Part shown: in pieces, positions 8,769 to 15,739 of the stretch
Layout: every line of letters begins with the position of its first letter
Position numbering within the stretch: the stretch's first letter is position 1
Assembly (NCBI GenBank): GCA_018710845.1
Contig: DVJB01000072.1
Span: 1 to 64,000, forward strand
Reading direction: 5' to 3'
DNA length: 64,000 nt
From: Candidatus Onthomonas avicola
GTDB taxonomy: Bacteria > Bacillota > Clostridia > Oscillospirales > Oscillospiraceae
Position numbers and translations under genes: made by a program
The notes under the pieces: model-generated
What the model was told of the DNA's origin: nothing
The model's input: the letters and a program-made list of their open reading frames with translations, nothing else
Database searches by the model: none

Positions 8769-9773
8769 TTACTTCTTTACGTCCAGCAGTTTGACGCCCT
8801 CTTCCGGGTTGCGGTCTATGGCCCCGACAATCCGATGGGGAAGATACGGCTCTTCCAGGTAGGCAATGTCCTCATTGGTGAGCTGGACCGAAAGCGCGCC
8901 GGCCGCATCGTCAAAATGTGATGCCTTGGTGGCGCCGATGATGGGAGAAGCGACGCCCTTGGCCCATTCCCAGGCCAGGGCGATCTGCTGCATCTTCACG
9001 CCGTAGTTTTCCGCCAAGGTATGCACCCGGCGCACGATCTCCATGTCCTGCTCCTGCGTCCGGTCATATTTGCCCATCGCGGCCCGGTCGGTCCGGCTGC
9101 GGATCGAGTCGGAATTCCACTCGGGGCGGGTCAGGTGCCCGGCGGCAAGGGGGCTGTACGGCATCAGGGAGACGTTCATCTGGCGGCAGATGGGAATCAG
9201 CTCGCGCTCATCCTCCCGATACAGCAGGTTGTAGTGGTTTTCCATCGCCGAAAACTGCGTCCAGCCGTGATCCCGGGCAGCCAGCTGCATGTTGTAAAAC
9301 TGGTAGCCGTACATGGCCGAAGCCCCGATGGCGCGCACCTTGCCGGCCACGACCAGGTCGTGGAGGGCCTCCATCGTCTCCTCAATCGGGGTGTCGTAGT
9401 CAAACCGGTGGATGATATACAGGTCCAGGTAATCAGTGCCCAGCCGCTTTAAGCTGCCCTCAATCTCCCGGTGGATCGCCTCAGCAGAGAGCCGCCCGGG
9501 GTTGAAGTAGACCTTGGAGGCGATGACCACTTTGTCCCGGGCGATGTTCTTTTGGAGCGCCCGGCCGAGGTACTCCTCACTGGTGCCGTCGGAATAGCCG
9601 TTTGCCGTGTCAAAAAAGTTGATTCCCAGATCCAGCGCGTGCTTGACGATCTTTTCGGTCTCGGTCTCATCCAGCGTCCAGTCGTGCAGCGTGCCGGCTT
9701 TGCCAAAACTCATGCAGCCGACGCAGAGTTTGGATACTTTGATATCGGTGTTTCCAAGATTGGTGTATTCCAT
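8769..9773 (-). CDS. Aldo/keto reductase
   Basis: A 334-residue NADPH-dependent carbonyl reductase with a TIM-barrel fold. The catalytic tetrad is visible: Asp and Tyr in NFFDTANGYSDG, Lys in VVIASKVYF and His in YIIHRFD. The C-terminal cofactor region includes SPIIGATKASH. It resembles the YajO/Tas-like AKR group. First gene of a two-gene operon with the ABM protein, possibly an electrophile detoxification pair. RBS AGGAGAAT precedes ATG 9773. Confidence 0.92.
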   Translation of the reverse strand: MEYTNLGNTDIKVSKLCVGCMSFGKAGTLHDWTLDETETEKIVKHALDLGINFFDTANGYSDGTSEEYLGRALQKNIARDKVVIASKVYFNPGRLSAEAIHREIEGSLKRLGTDYLDLYIIHRFDYDTPIEETMEALHDLVVAGKVRAIGASAMYGYQFYNMQLAARDHGWTQFSAMENHYNLLYREDERELIPICRQMNVSLMPYSPLAAGHLTRPEWNSDSIRSRTDRAAMGKYDRTQEQDMEIVRRVHTLAENYGVKMQQIALAWEWAKGVASPIIGATKASHFDDAAGALSVQLTNEDIAYLEEPYLPHRIVGAIDRNPEEGVKLLDVKK

Positions 9774-10154
9774 ATTGCATTCTCCTTGCGCGGTTCGCTC
9801 CTTTGTGGATATGCGGACCTGGGTTCCCGCTTCTGCGGGTTTGGCCGCAGAAGCAGACGGTTTCTACGCCGGCGGGAAAGCCGCCGCATCCTGACATGGT
9901 GTCAGTCTATTAACAGTATAGGCCCCGCATCGGCACCGCGTCAACCGAAAACGGCGCTGCAAAGCATTGTTTTTTTGTATTGCAAACGATAGAAAATAAG
10001 CATTTCACATCCAGTTTCATGCTGACTACAATGAAACTGACAGCGGAGCAATACTTCGCTGCCGGCTGTTTAACGGTCTCATTCGCACAGAAGAGCTGAA
10101 AGCCCGGGCAGGGTCATATCAACAGTAGCAACAAATCAATCGGAGGGAACAACT
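9774..10154. other. Divergent intergenic region (381 bp)
   Basis: No gene is seen. It lies between the divergent aldo/keto reductase and flavin oxidoreductase genes. It is AT-richer toward 9960-10040 and contains the inverted repeat at 10012-10039. Confidence 0.5.
10012..10039. promoter_or_regulatory. Inverted repeat, candidate operator
   Basis: CAGTTTCAT (10012-10020) and ATGAAACTG (10031-10039) are perfect 9-bp arms with a 10-nt spacer. GAAACTG recurs upstream of the flavin reductase gene (around 10764-10770), so one regulator may control both transcripts. Confidence 0.45.
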
Positions 10155-10688
10155 ATGAAGATTGTCGTACTGGAAGGAAGTCCCAACAAAAACGGTTCCT
10201 CTAACCTGCTGGCCCATGAGTTCATCCGCGGCGCGCAGGAGGCCGGGCACATCTGCACCGTCATTGATACCGCCCACGCCGACATCCATCCCTGCACCGG
10301 CTGTGTCCGCTGCGGGTACGAGGGGCCCTGTGTGCAGAAGGACGATATGGAGCGCTTTCGCCGCCAGATCCTGGAGGCCGATATGATGGTGTTTGTCACG
10401 CCGCTGTACTATTACGGAATGTCGGCCCAGCTGAAAACACTGGTGGACCGCTTCTGCGCGTTCAATACGAGCATTCAGGGGAAATCTATGCAGGCGGCCC
10501 TACTGACCGTCGCCTGGAACGCCGATACCTGGACCTTTGAGGCGCTGGAAGCCCACTACAACACCCTGCTGCGGTATCTCAACCTGACCGACCGGGGCCG
10601 GGTGCTGGGCTACGGCTGCGGCACGCCCGGCATGACCCGGCGGTCGGGGTATCCGCAAAAGGCCTACGAGCTGGGCCGCAGCCTGTGA
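10155..10688 (+). CDS. NAD(P)H-dependent FMN oxidoreductase (flavodoxin-fold) with Cys cluster
   Basis: A 177-residue protein of the NADPH-dependent FMN reductase family. The N-terminal FMN phosphate loop is EGSPNKNGSSN. PCTGCVRCGYEGPC (about residues 47-60) resembles the Cys cluster of iron-sulfur flavoproteins. TPLYYYGMSAQLKTLVDRF is the typical isoalloxazine-side motif. Family enzymes reduce flavins, quinones or azo compounds. GGAGGG precedes the ATG. It shares its fold with three other complete or broken genes within the next 3 kb. Confidence 0.88.
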   Translation: MKIVVLEGSPNKNGSSNLLAHEFIRGAQEAGHICTVIDTAHADIHPCTGCVRCGYEGPCVQKDDMERFRRQILEADMMVFVTPLYYYGMSAQLKTLVDRFCAFNTSIQGKSMQAALLTVAWNADTWTFEALEAHYNTLLRYLNLTDRGRVLGYGCGTPGMTRRSGYPQKAYELGRSL

Positions 10689-10879
10689 ACCGTCATCCAA
10701 AATACTCCCATCGTACCCGACCATCCACAAGTATGTTACGCTAAAGGATTGTGCCCTTATACTGAAACTGTACCGGCAAATCAATACGGGAAGGACGATG
10801 ACACGCCACGAGAAGGCGAATTAGTCTGCTACAGAAGCCTAAATTTTACCCGCTAAATCTATTTTAGGAGGAAATTCCC

Positions 10880-11428
10880 ATGAAAAAGAACATTGGCCAT
10901 TCCATCGCACTCTATCCCACCCCGCTGGTCGTCGTCGGCACGATGGTGAACGGCAAACCCAACTGGGTGCTGGTCGGACACCTGGGCATCATCGGGCATG
11001 ACCGGGTCATGGTCAGCCTGGCTTCCGCCCACTATACCAACCAGGGAATCCGGGAGAGCAAAGCTCTCTCCATCAACATTGTGGACGAGGCCCTGCTGCC
11101 CAAAGCCGACCGCGCCGGCTGCGTCAGCGGCGCCAAGACCGACAAGAGCGAGCTGTTCGACTATGTGGTCGGCGATACCGGCGCGCCGATGATCGCAAGC
11201 GCCCCTGTTTCGATGGAGTGTACGGTGGACGATGTCTACAAGACCCCGAACTTTGAGAGCTTCATCTGCAAAATCGCCGCCACCTGGGCCGACGAGGCGG
11301 TTCTGGGGGCCGACGGCAAGCTGGACTATACCAGGCTCAAGCCGGTGCTGTTCGAGATGCCCACCTACCAGTACCTGCGCACCGGCGAGGTCATCGCCCC
11401 CTGCATGTCCTTCGGCAGGCAGGAGTAA
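10880..11428 (+). CDS. Flavin reductase family protein
   Basis: A 182-residue protein of the split-barrel flavin reductase-like/FMN-binding family. It has the opening YPTPLVVVGT, the FMN-contacting region VSLASAHYTNQGIRESK and a C-terminal strand region CKIAATWADEAVLG. Members transfer electrons from NAD(P)H or flavodoxin partners to FMN or small substrates. TAGGAGGAAA precedes the ATG. It is followed after 20 nt by a flavodoxin gene, a plausible electron-transfer partner. Confidence 0.88.
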   Translation: MKKNIGHSIALYPTPLVVVGTMVNGKPNWVLVGHLGIIGHDRVMVSLASAHYTNQGIRESKALSINIVDEALLPKADRAGCVSGAKTDKSELFDYVVGDTGAPMIASAPVSMECTVDDVYKTPNFESFICKIAATWADEAVLGADGKLDYTRLKPVLFEMPTYQYLRTGEVIAPCMSFGRQE

Positions 11429-11448
11429 AAGAGGTACGCGCCAGAAGT

Positions 11449-11982
11449 ATGATGAAGCAATCTGGAAAGGCTCCAAAACCCCTGATCGTCTGCTACTCGT
11501 ACAGCGGCAACACCTTGGCGCTGGCGCAAAAAATCCAGCGCCTGACCGGCGCGGCGCTGACGCAGGTGTTTCCCACCCAACCCTACCCAAGCCGGTTTGA
11601 GGAGTTGCTTGTTCAGGTGCGGCGGGAACTTCGCGGGCGCCACTACCCGAAACTGCTGCCCGTGAGCGAACCGCCCACCGATTATGACATGATCTTCGTT
11701 GGCAGCCCCAACTGGTGCGGTACCATCGCGCCGCCGCTGGCCTCCTGGCTGCGGCAGCATAACGGTTTGGCCGGCAAGACAGTGCTGCCCTTCTACAGCC
11801 ACTGCGGCGGGGAGACGGGCAATCCGGAAGGCGCTGTCCGGATTTTATGTCCGAAGGCACAGGTGGGCGCGGCGTTCGCGGCGATACCCAACAAATCTGA
11901 CACAGAACCGGCGCTGGAGGCATGGCTGAGACAATGCGGCGCGCTGCCGGCGCGGGCTGTGCAGCTGGGAGGGAACGTATAG
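11449..11982 (+). CDS. Flavodoxin family protein
   Basis: A 177-residue flavodoxin. The FMN phosphate loop YSYSGNTLALAQ lies near residue 16. YDMIFVGSPNWCGTIAPPLASWL follows, and PFYSHCGGETG lies in the third FMN loop. It probably works as a one-electron carrier or NAD(P)H-dependent reductase in the cytoplasm. It is co-transcribed with the flavin reductase. The segment just before its start (11434-11450) shares the string GTACGCGCCAGA with the scar downstream at 12021-12032, hinting that this stretch was duplicated. Confidence 0.87.
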   Translation: MMKQSGKAPKPLIVCYSYSGNTLALAQKIQRLTGAALTQVFPTQPYPSRFEELLVQVRRELRGRHYPKLLPVSEPPTDYDMIFVGSPNWCGTIAPPLASWLRQHNGLAGKTVLPFYSHCGGETGNPEGAVRILCPKAQVGAAFAAIPNKSDTEPALEAWLRQCGALPARAVQLGGNV

Positions 11983-11986
11983 GAAC

Positions 11987-12037
11987 GTGCTGGTGATAAA
12001 CGGGAGTTCCCGCGCCAGATGTACGCGCCAGATGTAG
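11987..12037 (+). pseudogene. N-terminal remnant of a flavodoxin-fold oxidoreductase
   Basis: Immediately after the flavodoxin stop, the frame from GTG 11987 reads V/M-L-V-I-N-G-S-S-R-A and then a few unrelated residues to a stop at 12035-12037. LVINGSSR is the first strand and FMN loop of NADPH-dependent FMN reductases. Only about 10 residues of family sequence remain before the junction with the minus-strand fragment, so this is a rearrangement remnant. Confidence 0.45.
12011..12036. repeat. Tandem 13-nt direct repeat at a rearrangement junction
   Basis: CGCGCCAGATGTA occurs twice in tandem (12011-12023 and 12024-12036), exactly where two oppositely oriented flavoprotein fragments meet. 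A near copy (CGCGCCAGAAGTA) lies at about 11437-11449. It looks like a repair scar. Confidence 0.7.
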
Positions 12038-12346
12038 TTGGAGAACAGAAGCCGCCATGCCGGAGGTGATGTTGTCGTAGTAGATGGGGGACCTCAGAAG
12101 CAGCGCGTCCGTCTCCTTTAGTTCCGTCAGGATGGGGGACAGGTCATCCCGCACCGCGCAAGTGCCATGGGGTTTATCTTTGCGCTTGCAGTAAAAGCAA
12201 CTGACGCAGCCTTTATAGTTCAGCCGGTACAGGTCCACGCGCTTTGTCTCCGCACCCCGGCTCCGGGCACCCTTCATAGCCCGCTCTAAGAGCGTTACGG
12301 TGTTCCCATTGGGCCGGGGACTTCCGTTGATGGCGATGATTTTCAT
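12038..12346 (-). pseudogene. Truncated iron-sulfur flavoprotein/NADPH-dependent FMN reductase
   Basis: From ATG 12346 about 100 residues match the N-terminal half of the family: FMN loop INGSPRPNGNT, Cys cluster GCVSCFYCKRKDKPHGTC, and LLRSPIYYDNITSGM. Homology then stops near 12038. The open frame continues only because it runs antisense through the flavodoxin and flavin reductase genes. The C-terminal half is therefore lost at the junction carrying the 13-nt repeat. Its ATG is 7 nt from the next upstream gene, so it once formed an operon with the intact oxidoreductase at 12353-12988. Confidence 0.75.
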
Positions 12347-12352
12347 GGTCTC

Positions 12353-12988
12353 TCACTCTTCAGGGCCGCGATTAAAGTTGGTCCATTGCTGGGTTTCCGC
12401 ATCGGGCGGTATGACGCCGTGCTCTCTGCCCAGCTGGAGGCACTTGAGCATCCAGGCCATATTCCGCCCCAGATTCCGCATGGTTTGGAGCCCCTCCAGG
12501 TCCCGCGCCACCAGTTCTGGCGCGGGGCCGAATACCATATTCCAGTAGGTGGAGGAGACAACAGGCATCTGAGCGTCGGTGAAATATTTCTGAATGGCAT
12601 CCAGAGAGGCTGTGGTCCCAGCCCGGCGGGCGGTGACCACGGCGGCGGCGGGCTTGTGCGCAAAGACATCCCCGCCGGCGTAGAACATCCGGTCCATTGC
12701 GGCCAGCAGTTGGCCGGACGGGTGGGCGTAGTACACCGGAGAGCCGAAAACAAAGCCGTCCGCCGCCCGGGCTTTTTCAATGCACTGATTCACAATATCG
12801 TCCTGAAAAACACAGCGCCCCAGATCAGTGCACCGACCGCAGGCGACACAGTCCCGAATGGGCGCGCCGCCCATCTCCAGGAGTTCCGTTTCGATGCCCT
12901 CTGCCTCCAACGCCCTGGCCACCTCTGTCAGTGCCAGGGCGGTGCAGCCGTTTTTCCGTGTGCTGCCATTCAACAGTAATACCTTCAT
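12353..12988 (-). CDS. Flavodoxin-family NAD(P)H-dependent oxidoreductase
   Basis: A 211-residue iron-sulfur flavoprotein-like enzyme. The N-terminal FMN loop is NGSTRKNGCTA. DCVACGRCTDLGRCVFQDD (about residues 46-64) is a Cys-rich cluster. GSPVYYAHPSGQLLAAMDRMFY is the flavin-side motif, and VVTARRAGTTASLDAIQKYF follows. Family members reduce quinones or flavins. It is separated by 38 nt from the upstream hydrolase gene on the same strand. Confidence 0.9.
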   Translation of the reverse strand: MKVLLLNGSTRKNGCTALALTEVARALEAEGIETELLEMGGAPIRDCVACGRCTDLGRCVFQDDIVNQCIEKARAADGFVFGSPVYYAHPSGQLLAAMDRMFYAGGDVFAHKPAAAVVTARRAGTTASLDAIQKYFTDAQMPVVSSTYWNMVFGPAPELVARDLEGLQTMRNLGRNMAWMLKCLQLGREHGVIPPDAETQQWTNFNRGPEE

Positions 12989-13026
12989 ATCATGCTCTCC
13001 TTGTGCCTGCTCTCCACCGGGGTCCT

Positions 13027-14016
13027 TTACGCCATGGCCTTCCGGAAGAAATCCACCATCTTGTCGAAGGGAATCACATCCAGCCTGTCATACAGGTCGG
13101 TATGCACCGCGCCGGGGATGATGAGCAGTTCCTTGTTCTCTGGGTTGGGGTTGCCCTCCATCATGGCGGCATAGGCGTCCCGGCTGAAATAACAGGAGTG
13201 GGCCTTCTCGCCGTGGATGATGAGGACGGCGGAGCGGATCTCATTGCTGTAGCGGAGGATGGGCTGGTTCATAAAAGACATCGTGCCGGTGACATTCCAG
13301 CCGCCGTTGGAGTTCAGAGACCGGGGATGATAGCCCCGAGGCGTCTTGTAGTAGTCGTGGTAGTCTTTCACGAAGAAGGGGGCGTCCTCCGGTATCTCCT
13401 CCGCCACGCCGCCGCCCAAGGCATAGGTGCCATTTTGGTAGTCCTCGATCCGCTGGGCGTTGAGGGCCTTTTTCTTCTCGTAACGGGCGGCCTCGCTGTC
13501 CTCGGCGTCGAAGTAGCCGTTGGCGTTTACACGGGTCATGTCGTACATGGTGGATGCCACGGTCGCCTTCACCCGGGTGTCCAGAGCCGCCGCGTTCAGG
13601 GCCATGCCGCCCCAGCCGCAGATGCCGATGATGCCGATCTTCTCCGCGTCTACATCCTCCCGCAGGGAGAGGTAGTCCACCGCCGCCTGGAAATCCTCAG
13701 TGTTGATGTCCGGGGAGGCCATATACCGGGGCTGGCCGCCGCTCTCGCCGGTGAAGGAGGGGTCGAATGCCAAGGTGAGGAAGCCCCGCTCCGCCATGGT
13801 CTGGGCGTACAGGCCGGCGGCCTGCTCCTTCACCGCGCCGAAGGGGCCGCACACGGCGATGGCCGCCAGGCAATTCGCCGCGCCCTTGGGCTTGTAGACA
13901 TCCGCCGCCAGGGTGATGCCGTAACGGTTGTGGAAGGTCACCTTGCTGTGCTCCACCTTATCGCTCTGGGGAAAGGTCTTATCCCACTCCTGCGCCAAAA
14001 CCAGTTTTTCTTCCAT
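13027..14016 (-). CDS. Alpha/beta hydrolase (dienelactone-hydrolase-like) with Cys at the nucleophile elbow
   Basis: A 329-residue alpha/beta hydrolase. The elbow reads IGICGWGGMAL, placing Cys133 where most esterases have Ser. The acid-region and His candidates follow in AVLIIHGEKAHSCYF and IPGAVHTDLYD. The sequence resembles YcjY-type proteins, whose role is poorly known. I chose ATG 14016 (GGAGG 8 nt upstream) over ATG 14031. Promoter-proximal member of the minus-strand group with the flavodoxin oxidoreductase, opposite a LysR gene. Confidence 0.85.
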   Translation of the reverse strand: MEEKLVLAQEWDKTFPQSDKVEHSKVTFHNRYGITLAADVYKPKGAANCLAAIAVCGPFGAVKEQAAGLYAQTMAERGFLTLAFDPSFTGESGGQPRYMASPDINTEDFQAAVDYLSLREDVDAEKIGIIGICGWGGMALNAAALDTRVKATVASTMYDMTRVNANGYFDAEDSEAARYEKKKALNAQRIEDYQNGTYALGGGVAEEIPEDAPFFVKDYHDYYKTPRGYHPRSLNSNGGWNVTGTMSFMNQPILRYSNEIRSAVLIIHGEKAHSCYFSRDAYAAMMEGNPNPENKELLIIPGAVHTDLYDRLDVIPFDKMVDFFRKAMA

Positions 14017-14060
14017 GATGTCGTCCTCCATTTCTTTGTGACAGCTGTATTGATGGTACG

Positions 14061-14288
14061 TTACCGGTTGTTCATTTGATAGATCAGATAGTCCAGGCAG
14101 TCAATCTGGCGCTGACTGACATGGAGCTGATCCAGCAGCGTGGCCCGGTGCATGGCGAGTAGCCGCAGCTGCTCCCGCTGTCTGCCCTCCTGACCCAGCT
14201 TCAGAAACCGTTGGATGTCCGCCTCGGCACAGCCGGCGTCTTTCAGATTGCGGACCAGAAGTTGATCCGCCTGCGGATAAGAGTCCAT
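14061..14288 (-). CDS. Small conserved hypothetical protein (MerR effector-helix-like)
   Basis: A 75-residue, highly charged helical protein. DAGCAEADIQRFLKLGQEGRQREQLRLL and DQLHVSQRQIDCLDYLIYQM resemble the dimerisation helix seen at the C-terminus of MerR regulators, but no DNA-binding domain is present. AGAAGGA precedes ATG 14288. It is divergent from the LysR at 14459 and upstream of the hydrolase, so it may be part of the LysR-controlled transcript. Function unknown. Confidence 0.65.
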   Translation of the reverse strand: MDSYPQADQLLVRNLKDAGCAEADIQRFLKLGQEGRQREQLRLLAMHRATLLDQLHVSQRQIDCLDYLIYQMNNR

Positions 14289-14358
14289 GGCGATCCTTCT
14301 TTCTTCGCGGACGCTTTCTTGTCCTGTCTCTATCATAATGCCCCTTTCTCTAAATAGC

Positions 14359-14416
14359 AAATGCCTTGTTTTTATAACGCAAAATGCTTGACAGGCATTT
14401 TGCTACGGGCTATGAT
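14359..14416 (+). promoter_or_regulatory. LysR promoter with overlapping inverted repeat
   Basis: TTGACA (14388-14393), 17-bp spacer and TATGAT (14411-14416) form a near-consensus promoter. AAATGCC (14359-14365) and GGCATTT (14394-14400) are inverted arms spanning the -35 box, extended imperfectly to AGCAAATGCC/GGCATTTTGCT. This is a likely autoregulatory operator shared with the divergent 14288 gene. Confidence 0.7.
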
Positions 14417-14458
14417 TTGCATATAGAGATTCCTGAAAATACGAAGGAGGAGAGGGCC

Positions 14459-15364
14459 ATGGAACTGCGTGTCCTGCGCTACTTTCTGGCAGTCGCCCGG
14501 GAGGAGAACATCACCGCGGCGGCCAACTCCCTGCACATGACCCAGCCCACCCTGTCCCGGCAGTTACGGGATCTGGAGGAGGAGCTGGGTCAGAAGCTGC
14601 TGATTCGGGGCAATCACCGGATGACCCTGACTGCGGAGGGGATGCTCCTGCGGAAGCGGGCGGAAGAGATCGTAGCCATGGCGGACAAGACCGAGGAGGA
14701 GTTCCGGGCCATGAAGGGGGACCTGTCCGGCGACATCTACATCGGCGGCGGCGAAACGGACGCCATGAACCTCATCGCCGCCGTGTGCCGGGAACTGCAG
14801 GAGGCGCACTCGGGCATCCGATACCACCTGTTCAGCGGCAACGCCCAGGATGTGACGGAGCGGCTGGACAAGGGCTTGCTGGACTTTGGCCTGCTGATTC
14901 AGCCCACGGACATCGCCAAGTACGACTATCTCAGCTTACCGGCCAAGGACACCTGGGGGGTAATTCTGCGGCGGGATGCCCCGCTGGCGGCAAAGTCCTG
15001 CGTCCAAGTGGAGGACCTGGTGGGCGTGCCTCTGATCTTCTCCCGACAGGCGTTGGAGGAGCGGGCAGAGTCCAATGAACTGGCAAGGTGGTTCGGGGCA
15101 GCGTGGAATGACCTCAACATCGTCACCACCTTCAACCTCTGCTACAACGCCGCTGTCATGGCTAAGCAGGGCCTTGGCTATGTGGTCAGCCTGGACAAGC
15201 TGGTGGACACCTCTGAGGACAGCCCGTTATGTTTTCTCCCTCTGGAGCCGCCGCTGGAGTCCGGGCTGGATGTAGTTTGGAAAAAATATCAGGTCTTTTC
15301 TTTGGCGGCACAGTTGTTTTTGCAACGTCTCAAAGAATATGTGCTGCCGGAGAATAAAGAATAA
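14459..15364 (+). CDS. LysR family transcriptional regulator (2)
   Basis: A 301-residue LysR regulator. The helix-turn-helix is in residues 1-60 (MELRVLRYFLAVAREEN, HMTQPTLSRQLRDLE), followed by an effector-binding domain. ATG 14459 follows GAAGGAGGAGAGG. It is divergent from the small helical protein and the hydrolase/flavoprotein genes, which are its most likely targets. It is a paralogue of the LysR at 7184. Confidence 0.9.
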   Translation: MELRVLRYFLAVAREENITAAANSLHMTQPTLSRQLRDLEEELGQKLLIRGNHRMTLTAEGMLLRKRAEEIVAMADKTEEEFRAMKGDLSGDIYIGGGETDAMNLIAAVCRELQEAHSGIRYHLFSGNAQDVTERLDKGLLDFGLLIQPTDIAKYDYLSLPAKDTWGVILRRDAPLAAKSCVQVEDLVGVPLIFSRQALEERAESNELARWFGAAWNDLNIVTTFNLCYNAAVMAKQGLGYVVSLDKLVDTSEDSPLCFLPLEPPLESGLDVVWKKYQVFSLAAQLFLQRLKEYVLPENKE

Positions 15365-15377
15365 AGTGTTGGCCTGT

Positions 15378-15572
15378 TTGATTGGTTTCAGCCCTCTTTT
15401 GGAAACGATGAAGGCGCGGAATATTTCACAGTATGATCTCCTGCAAAACGGGCTTGATAATAAAATGCTCGATTCATAGAAGAAGAACAAAAATATTACA
15501 TTGCTCACATTGGAAGAGCTCTGCGACATCATCGGCTGTACGCCGAACGATATTGTCTACTTCAAGAAATAG
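15378..15572 (+). pseudogene. XRE/Cro-CI-type regulator (HTH_26-like) with in-frame TAG
   Basis: The frame reads IGFSPLLETMKARNISQYDL and DNKMLDS, then TAG at 15477-15479. It continues KKNKNITLLTLEELCDIIGC and TPNDIVYFKK to a normal stop at 15570-15572. Without the TAG this is a complete ~65-residue single-domain helix-turn-helix protein of the family whose members typically read ...L.RLKKN.NITLLTLE.LC.ILGC...DI.E. The TAG occupies a usually basic position between helices. No clear start codon remains upstream (TTG 15378 possible). Lower GC than the neighbouring genes. Confidence 0.7.
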
Positions 15573-15657
15573 GCTGTCGGGGAACTGAAGTCCTCGGCAG
15601 CCATTGTGTTTATGCGGAACACTATCTAAAACATTCATAGTTTCTTTACAAAAAATT

Positions 15658-15711
15658 TATAGACGAGTCCGTCTGCAAGTGCTATGCTCTAAATTGCAGA
15701 CGGATTCGTCT
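15658..15711 (+). promoter_or_regulatory. Double TetR-type operator and promoter
   Basis: Two palindromic half-modules, AGACGAGTCCGTCT (15661-15674) and AGACGGATTCGTCT (15698-15711), are themselves arranged as an inverted repeat. AGACGAGTCCGTCTGCAA pairs with TTGCAGACGGATTCGTCT, with one mismatch. A -10 TATGCT (15683-15688) lies between them, with TAGACG (15660-15665) 17 bp upstream as -35. Binding of the co-transcribed TetR protein would block the promoter. Confidence 0.75.
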
Positions 15712-15739
15712 CTATACCTGCAAAAAGGAGACATCGGTT

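Noticed and set aside
10859-12037. C-terminal two thirds of the 495-codon minus-strand frame starting at 12346
   Set aside because: Only the first ~100 residues match a flavoprotein; the rest is antisense to the flavodoxin and flavin reductase genes.
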